Under the pieces are notes generated by a model. The model worked only from the letters and a program-made list of their open reading frames with translations, did not search any database and was not told the DNA's origin. Below, in pieces: positions 1 through 9,468 of a DNA stretch of 64,000 nucleotides (the first letter of the stretch is position 1; each line of letters opens with the position of its first letter). The translations under genes were made by a program, and so were the position numbers. This DNA is from Chelydra serpentina (lineage: Eukaryota > Chordata > Testudines > Chelydridae): contig JBAIAC010000225.1 in assembly GCA_037349315.1 (NCBI GenBank), positions 607,501 to 671,500 on the forward strand, written 5' to 3'.

Positions 1-396
1 CGTGGGGTAACGCACACAGCATCTCTCTCAGAGAGCGACAGTGACACCGGGTGGCCACGTGGGGTAATGCACACAACATCTCTCTCAGAGAGCAACAGTG
101 ACACTGGGTGGCCACGTGGGGTAACGCACACAGCGTCTCTCTCAGAGAGCAACAGTGACACCGGGTGGCCACGTGGGGTAATGCACACAGCATCTCTCTC
201 AGAGAGCAACAGCGACACCGGGTGGCCACGTGGGGTAACGCACACAGCGTCTCTCTCAGAGAGCAACAGTGACACCGGGTGGCCACGTGGGGTAATGCAC
301 ACAGCGTCTCTCTCAGAGAGCAACAGTGACACCGGGTGGCCACGTGGGGTAATGCACACAGCGTCTCTCTCAGAGAGCAACAGTGACACCGGGTGG
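1..396. repeat. 57-bp satellite array A, about 7 monomers
   Basis: Tandem 57-bp monomers, cut by the window start. Each carries the palindrome CCACGTGG (an E-box, CACGTG) and the near-palindrome CTCTCTCAGAGAG. Monomers differ mainly at CpG dinucleotides (ACG/ATG, GCG/GCA). The array stops at about 396 in a short linker leading to a tRNA-Tyr-like element. The 57-bp period equals 19 codons, so the open frame here is a by-product of the repeat and not a gene. Orientation is opposite to the large arrays at 13.3 and 42.2 kb. Confidence 0.95.
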
Positions 397-442
397 CTTA
401 CCTCTCATACCAGTTGGTGAAGCTGGAGAAAGTGATGGCAGT

Positions 443-532
443 TCTTTGATGGGTCAGCTGGTAGAGCAAAGGTCTGGAGCCCGCGCTCAGGAAGTCATCC
501 TTACATCGCCCTTGTGACTCCAGCTTGAAGGA
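443..532 (+). pseudogene. tRNA-Tyr-like element (copy 1 of 8)
   Basis: A 90-nt element aligning along its length with vertebrate intron-containing tRNA-Tyr: acceptor-like TCTTTGA, a D arm with CAGCTGGTAGAGC, an anticodon arm interrupted by an intron-like insert one base past the anticodon position, and a 3' acceptor strand TTGAAGG plus A. The anticodon position reads GGA rather than GTA, and the T loop is TTGTGAC instead of TTCRANY, so the B box is destroyed. The same degenerate T arm occurs in all eight copies, so the element spread after it decayed. Confidence 0.6.
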
Positions 533-899
533 GAGCTTCTTTCCTTCCCCTTGCTGAGAAAGAGCAAGAGAAGACAGAAAGCCCAGATGGGCCAACTGGG
601 TGCACAAGCCCACCCTGGCTTTTCCTACAGCAGATTAACTCCAAAAGCAGACTTCAAAGAGAAACTATTGAACTCGAATTGATATGCAAACTAGATTGCG
701 TTGCCTCCGGATTAAATCGAGATTTGGAATGGCTCGGCCATTATGTTAATTGAATCTATTTCCCTTAAGTTAACGATCCTCATTCACACCTGTGTGACCA
801 TCTTGTTTATCACTTCAAAGGTTTTTCTTCCCCTGCTGTTATGGTTCCTCTCAACTAATTAGCCTCTTAAGATTGGTCTATGCACCTCGACCTTATCAT
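533..899. other. No gene seen
   Basis: Up to about 620 this matches the flank that follows the other tRNA-Tyr-like elements (compare 11147-11240). The remainder is moderately AT-rich single-copy-looking sequence in which I see no gene. Confidence 0.4.
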
Positions 900-1075
900 G
901 TTTCTCTGACTGTATATATATCTGTCTACTGTGTATTTCATTCCATGCATCCGATGAAGTGGGTATTAACCCACGAAAGCTTATGCTGAAATAAATTTGT
1001 TAGTCTCTAAGGTGCTACAAGTTTTTCTTTCTTATTTTCGTTTTCATGACACAGACTAACACGGCTACTACACTT
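900..1075. repeat. Turtle-type dispersed repeat
   Basis: It contains the conserved block around CACGAAAGCTTATGCTGAAA followed by a 'ttagtctctaaggtgctac' segment and ends in 'cagactaacacggctactac'. I recognise this as a very abundant interspersed repeat in turtle genomes. Its class is not assigned here. Confidence 0.6.
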
Positions 1076-2050
1076 AAAATCTTTCTGTGTCTCTTGTCTG
1101 AGCCAGGGCATTCGATTCCATTGAAACCTTCTCTCCTGTGGTGACAATGGTCAGACAAGGGGACGTGGGACCTTCAGCCCTGACAGTGAGATATTCGCTC
1201 TCCTCTTTCTTCATGCTGCTGTTGTTATTCCGTGAAACATCAAGGATGGAATAAAAAGCTGAGTTTACTCCAGGGTGAGGAAAGAAAGGAGCCACCAACC
1301 CCCTGGCAAAGCTCAGTGTCCCAGAGAAAACCTGCCCCTGCTATTGCAATCACTGATGTACTGGGGATATGATGGGAAAGGGACTGTCTGAACTGTCGAG
1401 GCAGGAAAAGGACAACAATCTACAATAGCGTCGTTATCCACAAACACACTCTCATCATGCTCCAGCCGGAAGGGAAATGAGCAGGAATTCTTGCTGTTCA
1501 GCCATGGACACACTTACACAATGGCACGGCAGTGAGTGTGTTGTGGAAGCTGATCTGAGGAAACAACTGGAAATGATCACTCAGTGAGAACAGAACTAGA
1601 GTGTAGTGAGAAACTGCCTAAAGCAAGTAGTTGTGGCCGAGTGGTTAAGGCGATGGACTAGAAATCCATTGGGGTTTCCCTGCACAGGTTCGAATCCTGT
1701 CAACTACGGAGGAACTTGTGGTTCTTTAGTTTCAGTCCCTGAGCATCCTTGGTGTCAAGGGGAGCTCGGTCTTGTCTCACTCTCAGGCTGTGTCCACACT
1801 ACACAGTTATGCTGCTTCAGTTGAAGTGTTTCAATTAAACACTCTGCCCCTTGTGTCACCAGAGCGCATCCACTCTAGCAACTCTTGCGTCGCCCCAAAG
1901 AGCAGTGCATTGTGGGTAGCTATCGCACTGTGCAACTGGCCACAGGGGGCTTTGGGAGGGGTTTGCAATGGCTCATGGGCGGGTGCAGCATCACATGATG
2001 CAGGTTTCTCTGTCCCATTGTTCCATGGGCAGCCTACTAGATTGCCAGCT
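1050..2050 (+). repeat. Segmental duplication S1, copy 1 (with tRNA-Ser)
   Basis: The sequence is closely similar, in the same orientation, to 60715-61740, including both flanks of the tRNA-Ser gene. The 3' part, from 'ctgtgtccacactac' on, resembles the end of a dispersed DNA transposon. No protein-coding potential is visible. Confidence 0.8.
1627..1708 (+). tRNA. tRNA-Ser (AGA)
   Basis: An 82-nt type II tRNA. Acceptor GTAGTTG pairs perfectly with CAACTAC, and the discriminator is G. The A box TGGCCGAGTGG, the serine-type variable arm and the B box GGTTCGAATCC are all intact. The anticodon loop CTAGAAA gives anticodon AGA. It matches vertebrate tRNA-Ser(AGA) closely and looks functional. No strong T-run terminator lies immediately downstream. 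A second, more diverged paralogue with anticodon TGA is at 61280. Confidence 0.95.
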
Positions 2051-2899
2051 GCTCCTCCGCTGAAGTGTGTGTGGCGGGGCAGAGAGTGACACTATGCACA
2101 ACAGATAAGTGTGGAACAATGACACAGCACAAAACCACACAACAGAAGCGTGTAGAGAGATAGGGCAGGGAGGGACCCCGAGAGTCAGGACCAAGTATCC
2201 CTAGGTCATCCCCGACAGGTGTTTGCATAACCCATTCTTCAAATCCTCCAATGAAGGAGATTCTGCAACTTCCCATGGAGGCCACTGCCATGCAATCGAC
2301 AATGCTTGGCTTGTGATTAAGGGCCAGGCTGTGACTCAGAAAATTTTGATTCAGTTCCAAGTTTGGCCCCATTATTCTCTGTGCAAACATGGACAAATGA
2401 CATCGCATCTTTGGGCCTCAGTTTCCCCAGCTGTAAAATGGGAACCACCCTCCCACACTTCATCTATTTTGCCTGTGAGCTCTTGGCATCAAGGACTCTC
2501 TCTCTCACTATGAGTTGTACAACACCTGCAGAATCAGGGCCCCCATCCTTGGTCGGGGTTTCTGCAGTGTCTGGCACAACTGGGGCACCCACTCTTGGAT
2601 GGGGTATCTGCAGGGGGATTAAAGGGCAGGGCTAACCATCACGCTTCATGACTCAAACTGCTCTGTGGCTGGGGGCTAAGGAGGGGCTGTTCCCATGTAA
2701 TAACGTATGGAAAGGATCATTGTGCAGTCCGTGGGGAAGGGGTTAGAGTTTCCTTTACTATTTCCGGCATTGGCCACTCCCACAGACAGGATGTCTGCTG
2801 GGGGAGGAGAAATACAAGGCTTAATGGGACCGTGGATCTGATCAGATGAGGCCGGGGGGAAGGGGGGATTTAACCACCCCCGGCCCATAACCTCCAATA
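2051..2899. other. No gene; old repeat relics
   Basis: A short CR1-like piece lies near 2220-2290. Around 2385-2480 is a stretch with 'cctcagtttcccc' and 'tgtaaaatggg' that resembles the conserved part of MIR/L2-type elements. Otherwise no gene is seen. Confidence 0.35.
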
Positions 2900-3440
2900 T
2901 GCAGAATCATAGAACCATAGGACTGTAAGGGACCTTGAGAGGTCATCCAGTCCAGCCCCTGCACTCATAAGTATAATCTAGACCATCCCTGACAGGTGTT
3001 TGTCGAACCTGCTCTTAAAAACCTCCCCTGATAGAGATTCCACAACCTCCCTGGGAAATCCACTCCAGTGCTTAACAGCCCTGACAGACAGGGAGTTTTT
3101 CCTGATGTCCAACCTAAACCACCCTTGCTGCAATTTAAGCCCTTGGTTCTTGTCCTATCCTCAGATGAAGAATAATGTGTCCCCTTCCTCCTTGTAACAA
3201 CCTTTTCTGTACTTGAAAACTGTGATCACGTCCCCTCCCGGTCATCTCTTCTCCAGACTAAACACACCCAATTGTTTTCAATCTTCCCTCACAGCTCACG
3301 TTTTGTAGACCCTTAATCATTTTTGTTGCTCTTCTCTGCACTTTCTCCAATTTGTCTCCTTCTTTCCTGAAATGTGGTGCCCAGGATTGGACATAACACT
3401 CCAGCTGAGGCCTAATCAGTGTGGACTCCCTCCAGAAACA
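2900..3440 (-). mobile_element. CR1 LINE 3' fragment, antisense
   Basis: It begins with the CR1 terminal signature ('agaatcatagaaccatagga', 'gggaccttgagaggtcatcc') and continues through the well-known antisense CR1 segments ('gattccacaacctccctggg', 'tttttcctgatgtccaacct', 'tctccaatttgtctcc'). It is 5'-truncated, as is usual for CR1, and its frames are broken. Confidence 0.85.
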
Positions 3441-4191
3441 AAGGACTGTGCTTAAAAAACCCAGGGAACACCTCAAAACCTCAGGAAACTGCAACATCTA
3501 CCATTTGATGGCTGCGTTTAATGATTAAAAAGAAAAGGATGCAAATAAGAGCAATTTGAGATCCACTCTCACAAATGAGAGGAAATGCCGGGTAGGCAGG
3601 TGGCAAGTAGCCCCAGCACCCGGAGTGCCGGGTGGGTGCATGGTGCAGCCCCCAGTGGCTCCAGCACCCAGAGGCCTGGCCCCCAGAGTTCAGAGCACTC
3701 TGCGTCGTGAGTACCAGCCCCTACCAGCCCCATGGAGTCATGGGCTGCAGGCCGCCCCCCTTAGCCCCTTTGGTATGACCCAGTATGGCCATTGTCCTGT
3801 TCTTACAAAGTGTGTGAGGGGCATTGAGGATCCAGATGGGGGAAGGCAGGAGAGGGAGCTGGGTGCGGGGGGGAGTCTTGGAGAATTTGAGCTGCAGTAG
3901 CTGAAGTTGGGACAACAGGGTGGGGTGGCAAATCGCGGCAGGACTCTTGCTGCCCGGGTCTAGCTGCCCAAATTCCTCCCCGTGCCGCTGGGCCCCAGTC
4001 GCCTTCAGCCACCAGGTAACCCAGGAACTAAGGCAGGAATGGGGTGAGGAATCAAGTCAAGCTGAGCAAGGCAGGAAAAAATATTCAGCTTGCCTCCATG
4101 GGCCGCTCGCAATGACGTCCTTTTTGTGTGCCATGGCTGACAAACACATCCCGGACAGAGAAGCAGCAGGCAAAAAAGATGTCCTGTAGGG
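3441..4191. other. tRNA-Phe 5' flank, no gene
   Basis: From about 3900 to 4191 this is the 5' flank shared by the tRNA-Phe units; the same sequence appears inverted at 11402-11560 and 31329-31500. The section at 3560-3900 is GC-rich without recognisable genes. Confidence 0.5.
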
Positions 4192-4264
4192 GCCGAAGTA
4201 GCTCAGTTGGGAGAGCGTTAGACTGAAGATCTAAAGGTCCCTGGTTCAATCCCAGGCTTTGGCA
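4192..4264 (+). tRNA. tRNA-Phe (GAA)
   Basis: A 73-nt tRNA with acceptor GCCGAAG pairing with CTTTGGC (one G-T) and discriminator A. The A box TAGCTCAGTTGG and B box GGTTCAATCCC are intact. The anticodon GAA lies at 4225-4227 in loop CTGAAGA. A T5 run at 4268-4272 provides a Pol III terminator. It is the best preserved of four tRNA-Phe loci here; those at 11329, 12968 and 31257 carry disruptive changes. Confidence 0.95.
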
Positions 4265-4267
4265 TGC

Positions 4268-4272
4268 TTTTT
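4268..4272 (+). terminator. Pol III T5 terminator of tRNA-Phe
   Basis: A run of five T begins four bases after the discriminator base of the tRNA-Phe gene, the usual Pol III termination signal. Confidence 0.8.
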
Positions 4273-4444
4273 GATCCCTTTGTGTGCAGGGTTGGGCTGT
4301 TTTCTCGAAGCGCAGTGGTACCTCTACCCACCACGAGTCCCTCCTTGCAGGCTCCCCATCAGGAAAAGACAGTGGGGGCTTGTGCCCACCTGGGCTTTCC
4401 TTCTTCTCTTGCTCTTTCTCAGCAAGGGGAAGGAAAAGAAGCTC

Positions 4445-4534
4445 TCCTTCAAGCTGGAGTCACAAGGGCAAGATAAGTGTGACTTCCTAAGCTCCGGCTC
4501 CAGTCCTTTTTGCTACCAGTTGATCTCTCGAAGG
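4445..4534 (-). pseudogene. tRNA-Tyr-like element (copy 2 of 8)
   Basis: A 90-nt element on the minus strand with acceptor CCTTCGA opposite TTGAAGG. The T loop is TTGTGAC, so the B box is lost. It lies between a tRNA-Phe and a tRNA-Val remnant, which appears to be the ancestral order of the unit (Phe, Tyr-like in opposite orientation, Val). Confidence 0.6.
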
Positions 4535-4613
4535 GCTGCTGCCACTTTCTCCAGGTTCGCCCATCAGTGTGTGCCAGCGTGAGCACCAGCCAAGTGGTTG
4601 ACCTTTGAAGGAA

Positions 4614-4668
4614 GTTTCTGTAGTGTAGTGTTATCACGTTTGCCTAACACACAAGGTCCCTGGTTCAA
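4614..4668 (+). pseudogene. tRNA-Val (AAC) remnant, 3' truncated
   Basis: GTTTCTGTAGTGTAGTG, TATCACG and GCCTAACAC reproduce the 5' two-thirds of tRNA-Val(AAC), but the D loop lacks a base. The sequence breaks off in the T loop (GGTTCAAAG), leaving no 3' acceptor strand. Not functional. Confidence 0.8.
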
Positions 4669-5396
4669 AGGAGGAAGTGAGGTGGGAATGGGGCAAAGGA
4701 GGAAGGTCATGCTGAGGAAGGCAGGGCAGAAGCTAAACTAAGCTAACCTCAGTGGGGTTAGTAGAGCGCCACCGTTCGTTCTGCCAAAGCCTGGGGAGGT
4801 GCTGTTGGCTGATGGGAGGTAGAATCCTGTGCCTGCCTCTTGGCTTCCCAGGGGTGGCTACCTGCAGCCCAGGAGAAGAAGGAAAGGGGGTTCTGGGTGA
4901 AAGGAAGACAAGGAAAGCTGAGTCCGAGTGTGTGTGCGACAGAGATCTTTTCTGTCCAGGGTGGGTATCAGGCTTAATCCTCAAGGCCGAGCGCAAAACC
5001 TTCAGCCGGGCACATTTCGCTCCCCTCCCGCCTCCGCCCAAGCGGCAAGGGAGAAACGGACGAGACTCGCCGGCTCGAAGACGCCTCCCTCCCACTTCTC
5101 TGTAGGCTGCTATGACGTTATCAATATGAACTGGGACCGTAGAGATCATTTTTGCCACCATTGTTCTATATTTGCAGCAAATATTGGCCAAAGCTTGTCG
5201 TGCGAGGTGTCTATGACAATGATGTTCTCATGTGCTGGTTAGAATGATGCTAGCTGTATGTGTGTGCCATTTTTGTATTTGAAGTTATGAATGTGGACTA
5301 TGTACTTGTGTCTCAAATGTATTTGATTCTGAGTAGCCTCAGTCGTGGGTCAGCTTGTCTTGAGGAAGGACTATACTAGACGCACTGCGCCCGGGG
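4669..5396. other. No gene seen
   Basis: Mixed-composition DNA. Open frames are short and overlap on both strands, with no recognisable domain, RNA gene or repeat family. Confidence 0.4.
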
Positions 5397-5469
5397 CTTT
5401 TCTTAGCGCAGTGAGCAGCGCGTCAGTCTCATAATCTGAAGGTCCTGAGTTCAAGCCTCAGAGAGGGCA
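5397..5469 (+). tRNA. tRNA-Met elongator (CAT), damaged acceptor
   Basis: The anticodon arm CAGTCTCATAATCTG (anticodon CAT), the variable region and the T arm GAGTTCAAGCC match elongator tRNA-Met. The 3' acceptor AGAGGGC is intact, but the 5' strand reads CTTTTCT, so the stem has one mismatch and several G-T pairs. It may be a recently decayed gene. Confidence 0.75.
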
Positions 5470-5541
5470 GCTGCTTTTGCTCCCGGCTTCAGATTTTCTC
5501 AAGGAAATCAGAGAAAAGAGACTAGAGCAGAGTGGTTTCTA

Positions 5542-5542
<1 letters not shown>

Positions 5543-5573
<31 letters not shown>
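5543..5573. repeat. (AC)n microsatellite
   Basis: An uninterrupted run of about 15 AC dinucleotides. Confidence 0.98.
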
Positions 5574-5576
<3 letters not shown>

Positions 5577-5698
5577 TTTTCGATGGCATTAACTTTTCCT
5601 TCTCCTGATTGACTGAGGCCCAGAGGGACAGTTTTGAGGCGGCAAAAAGGGGGCCTTTGAGGGTCTCAGCAGGTCTTGATGAACAAAGAGCTACCTTC

Positions 5699-5760
5699 AT
5701 CCCTGGGTGGGCTCGAACCACCAGCCTTTCAGTTACCAGCCGAACACACTGGCCAGGGAT
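5699..5760 (-). pseudogene. tRNA-Asn-like remnant, D arm deleted
   Basis: On the minus strand, TTCGG, loop CTGGTAA, CTGAA and a perfect T arm (TGGTTCGAGCCCA) match tRNA-Asn. The D arm is missing and the total is only 62 nt. The anticodon position reads GGT instead of GTT, a threonine anticodon. It cannot fold normally. Confidence 0.7.
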
Positions 5761-7190
5761 TCTGGGGGCTGAGTCCCAGGGATTATCTGGTGGACCCTGG
5801 CTGGGGGCTATGGGGAGTGCTACTAACCATGGTCCTTCTCTCTGATCTACGTGTGCCAATGTCCTGGCTCCAAGCACTGCCCGGCATTCCCCGGCCACCT
5901 CCAGTCACTGTGATAACTTTCTATCTACTTACCAAACACTCTTCGTGTGAAATCGCAGATTTTGCTTTTCTTCTCTTTTGAAAACTGCAGGAAGTTCCAG
6001 TTCCGTTGGGAAAATTCGTGACCCCAGCCCTTGTTCTCGATCTGGGGGTGCGGGAGGGGGGAAGGGGGTTAGCACTGCCACACAATGGTCTCTTCCACAG
6101 CACTCTGGACTCATTCTTTCTGAAATCTGGTTTCACTGAGACCACTGTTTATCCAGAGTCACTGCATGGAAAGACGAGGAGTGACTCCAGATGGACAGTG
6201 GGGCAAATGAGATCAGCAATTCTCCCTGTGAGGAGGGGCTCTCATTAGCTGCTCTCCCCAGAGAGCTCAAGGAGGGAACACTGCTCCAACGCCCTGTCCC
6301 TCTCTGCTCAGGATATTGGGGTTCAGCTTCCTGGGTCAGATGCTGCAGCCTCCATCGTGATCTGGGAAACCAGGCTTAGCAGCTGCTGCTCCCCCAGCGG
6401 GGTCTGTGCTGGGAAGTGACCTTAAAGCTTCTTCTCTGCCCAGCCCAGGTGATGACTTTCTCCAGCTGGTACTAGCCCCATAGGGCAGTCCTGGGCCCTG
6501 TTAACTAAATTCTGAGCCATAGACTGCAGGTAACTGAAAGACCTCAGGGAAAGTGCTGGGGACTGGCAAGTGACTCTGCACAAACAGCCCCTCCTCATTT
6601 CTCCTCCCATTAGCAATTGCCAGGAGAAAATCCATCGATGGGAGAGCAAAGAACCCAGGAATGGGACTTTCCCAGCCGGAGAGGGGCAGGGAGAGAGGAC
6701 AGGGGAAGGGGAGACTGAAAGGGGCAGTGGTAGAAATGAGGGGGAGAGAGATTTCCAGCTCTCTAATCCAGCAGACACAGGTATTGCAGCATCCCTGGGC
6801 AGAATCACTTTCCAGTGAACAAGAAAAGGATCAGACAGAGGAAAAGCCAGTTCCTGACTCCATGTTCCTCCTGCCGGGGTGTGGCTGCCGTGGGGTCAGT
6901 GTCCGAGGGAATCCCCCACAGTGACTCCTTTGGTTCTGCTCTTTTCTAGCCTTGTGTTCAGACACTTTGTTACGGGGTGGGGGGAGGGAGAAGGGAGGTT
7001 GAACATCTCTCTGTTGGCTTAGCCTGGCAGGAGGAGCCAGGTCTACACTGTAATAAAGAGATGAAGCATTTTCCCAGCATCACAGAATCTAGAATGTCTG
7101 TCTCCAGGGAAAGGGTCTGGGGGAATCATGCTGTGAAATAAACTAAAGTCTGTTCTGAAACCCCCACAATTACCCTTCTCACCCACCCAG

Positions 7191-7279
7191 GCTGCAGAAT
7201 GACGTCCCTGTTTCGCTCCAGTTCATCCCATCCTCCCATGGGACACGGAAGGGAAATGGCTGCAGAGGAACCAGCTCAG
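7191..7279 (+). CDS. KRAB zinc-finger gene A, first coding exon
   Basis: The acceptor-like CCCACCCAG precedes the exon. ATG is at 7199, and 27 codons run to a CAG|GTAGGT donor. The peptide starts MTSLFRSS and ends MAAEEPAQ. The MAAEEPAQ end is the usual short N-terminus spliced onto a KRAB-A box in reptile KRAB-ZNF proteins. The intron phase (0) fits the KRAB-A exon at 8628. The methionine in MAAEE could be the real start; the upstream ATG is chosen because the frame is open and is kept in both paralogues (44.8 and 48.3 kb). Confidence 0.8.
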
Positions 7280-7611
7280 GTAGGTATCATCGGGGGCGGG
7301 GGGGGGGGGGAGGGGAGGGGCGGTTGCTGCTGGGTTCCTGCGGGAGGAAGAGGGACAGCAAATACACCGGAGATGGGAAGGTTTGCACAGTCTGGTTTGG
7401 AGGTTGGCGCGGGGCAGGAAATGCACAGGGTGGAGAAAGGGAGGGGGACAGGATGCGGCAAACCTGCTGGGAGATGTTTAATAAGCGGCCTAGATTCTAG
7501 GACCAGACCCATGAGGTTCCGAGGTCGAAATGCTCTGATTTGTGAAACAGGAAATAACCCACCAACATGGGCCTAAGAAAACTGACCAGACTCCCAGTGC
7601 TGGAGCCTAAT

Positions 7612-7795
7612 CATAGAATATCAGGGTTGGAAGGGACCTTAGAAGGTCATCTAGTCCAACCCCCTGCTCAAAGCAGGACCAATCCCCAATTTTTGCCCCA
7701 GATCCCTAAATGGCCCCATCAAGGATTGAACTCACAACCCTGGGTTCAGCAAGCCAATGCTCAAACCACTGAGCTATCCCTCCCCCCCACGGCTG
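7612..7795 (-). mobile_element. tRNA-derived SINE with CR1-like tail (tortoise Pol III/SINE type)
   Basis: On the minus strand the head has an A box (TAGCTCAGTGGTTTGAG) and B box (GAGTTCAATCC). It is followed by a spacer and then a CR1-type 3' tail ('gggttggaagggacc'). This head-plus-tail design is the known turtle SINE. The KRAB paralogue lacks it: there the sequence passes directly from 'ggagcct' to 'cggctgctctgag' near 48.9 kb. Confidence 0.85.
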
Positions 7796-7817
7796 CTGTG
7801 AGATATGAAGGGGGCAC

Positions 7818-8278
7818 TGTCACGGAGTGTGGGGGAGTTAGAGCCCTGTACCCCTTTTCGTGGGATTTACTGTGACACTCAGCCAGCCAGCAGAAGAGAA
7901 GGTTTATTAAGGACGCCAGGAACACAGTTCAAATAGAGCTTGTGGGTACAAACAGGACCCCTTAGTCGGGCCCTTTTGGGGCCAGGGAGCTTAGACCCCA
8001 GCCTTGGGGCTCCCTGCGTTTTACCACCCAGCTTTAAACTTTAACCAACCAGACCAAACCCTTGAGCAGGCTCTTTTCCCCTCCCCCGGCTTCTTTTCTA
8101 GGCTTTGTCCATTTTTCCAGGCAAAGGTGTCACCTCTCCCAACCCCCCTTCTGGCTCATGTTACAGCCTCAGGTATCTTCCTTCAGGGGAAGTCTCCCAT
8201 CCCCAATGCAGCCAGTCCCAGTGAACCTCCCCCACAACACTCCCAGGTCAAATCTACCCTGCTCCCTACTTCGTCACA
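7818..8278 (-). mobile_element. Solo LTR, same family as the 53-57 kb element
   Basis: A 461-bp element with ends TGTCACGGAG and TTCGTCACA. It is flanked by the 5-bp target duplication GGCAC (7813-7817 and 8279-8283). A polyadenylation signal (AATAAA, minus strand) lies within 'ccttaataaacc'. It aligns in reverse with the LTRs at 53053 and 57157 but is clearly more diverged. The paralogous KRAB copy has the empty site (single GGCAC near 48.93 kb). Confidence 0.9.
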
Positions 8279-8585
8279 GGCACCCACCAGTGAGGCTTAG
8301 GGGAGATTCCCCTCCCTTCATATCCAGCTCCTCACAATGAGGAGGGTGTTGGGCTTCCTACCAGAGATCTCTCCCTGGACCCTGCTAGGGGCTCCATCTC
8401 CTGTATCAGTCTGTGGCTAGTAGGTGTGTGATGGATCTGCTGGGAGAGACAAGGGGCTCTCTCTTCGTCCCTTCACCCTGGTATTTCCTGGATGCTCTGA
8501 GCGGGGTGGGAGTGGGACTCTGTTGACTGTGAGCCACCCAGAGCTTCCGCTTGGCTCCTCTACCACAGGAATAGCGGGGCTGTGA

Positions 8586-8780
<195 letters not shown>

Positions 8781-8914
8781 TAGAAGGGGAAATGAAGAGA
8801 TACGGTTCATGCCACCCCCACAATGCCATCTGTACTCTGTCCTGTTTCAGCATCACTCCAATCTGTCAGCGACACACACACTGCCAGAGACCCTCCCCTG
8901 CTGCAGAGCACTTT

Positions 8915-8986
8915 GGGGGTATAGCTCAGTGGTAGAGTGTTTGCCTACAGCTCCAGTGGTCCTTGGTTCAAATCCAAGTGCCCCCT
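8915..8986 (+). tRNA. tRNA-Cys-like, anticodon position ACA
   Basis: 72 nt. Acceptor GGGGGTA pairs with TGCCCCC, the T arm CTTGGTTCAAATCCAAG is perfect and the discriminator is T. The anticodon loop CTACAGC gives ACA, which could still read the Cys codon UGU, but the anticodon stem (TTTGC/TCCAG) has two mismatches. It is probably a decayed copy of tRNA-Cys(GCA); compare the intact gene at 63926. Confidence 0.7.
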
Positions 8987-9215
8987 TGCAAGCCTGTTCC
9001 TTTAACAAAAATAATTACAAATCTATTTCCGTTCTGTTCAGGAGTTCCGCTGAATAGGGATGAGTGAAAACACTCAACATTTCCCTGTGCAAATGCATAA
9101 AAACCTAGCAAACACGTCCCTCCGCTGAAATCAATTCTAATCCTCCAAGTGTCTAGTTTATGTTTTCATCAATTAAACAAAGCTATAATATGAAATCACA
9201 TTTGCAGGTCCTTGG
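8987..9215. repeat. Conserved tRNA-Cys flank
   Basis: This flank reappears inverted beside the other two tRNA-Cys loci (23745-23931 and 63790-63925), so the tRNA-Cys unit was duplicated with about 150-200 bp of flank. Confidence 0.75.
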
Positions 9216-9395
9216 TTTCCATGGGCGACAATGTGCAGAAGAACAACAACCCCGTCCAGTTGGGAGGAACGGACTCACATCTTGCTGGGAACTCGGCTCC
9301 TTGTGCCCAGAGTGTCTCTGGCCCCTCCGTAGATGACCCTAGAAACACAGTGTCCATCTTCTCTAAAGAAGTGCTTGGAGAGACTTTCCCTATAT

Positions 9396-9468
9396 GACCG
9401 CGTGGCCTAATGGATCAGGCATCTTACTTCGGATCAGAAAATTGAGGGTTCAAGTCCCTTTGCAGTTG
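9396..9468 (+). tRNA. tRNA-Arg (TCG)
   Basis: 73 nt. GACCGCG acceptor, A box TGGCCTAATGG, anticodon loop CTTCGGA (TCG) and T arm GAGGGTTCAAGTCCCTT. The 3' acceptor TGCAGTT leaves one mismatch plus G-T pairs, and the anticodon stem has one mismatch, so it may be slightly decayed. No T4 run follows directly. Confidence 0.75.
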
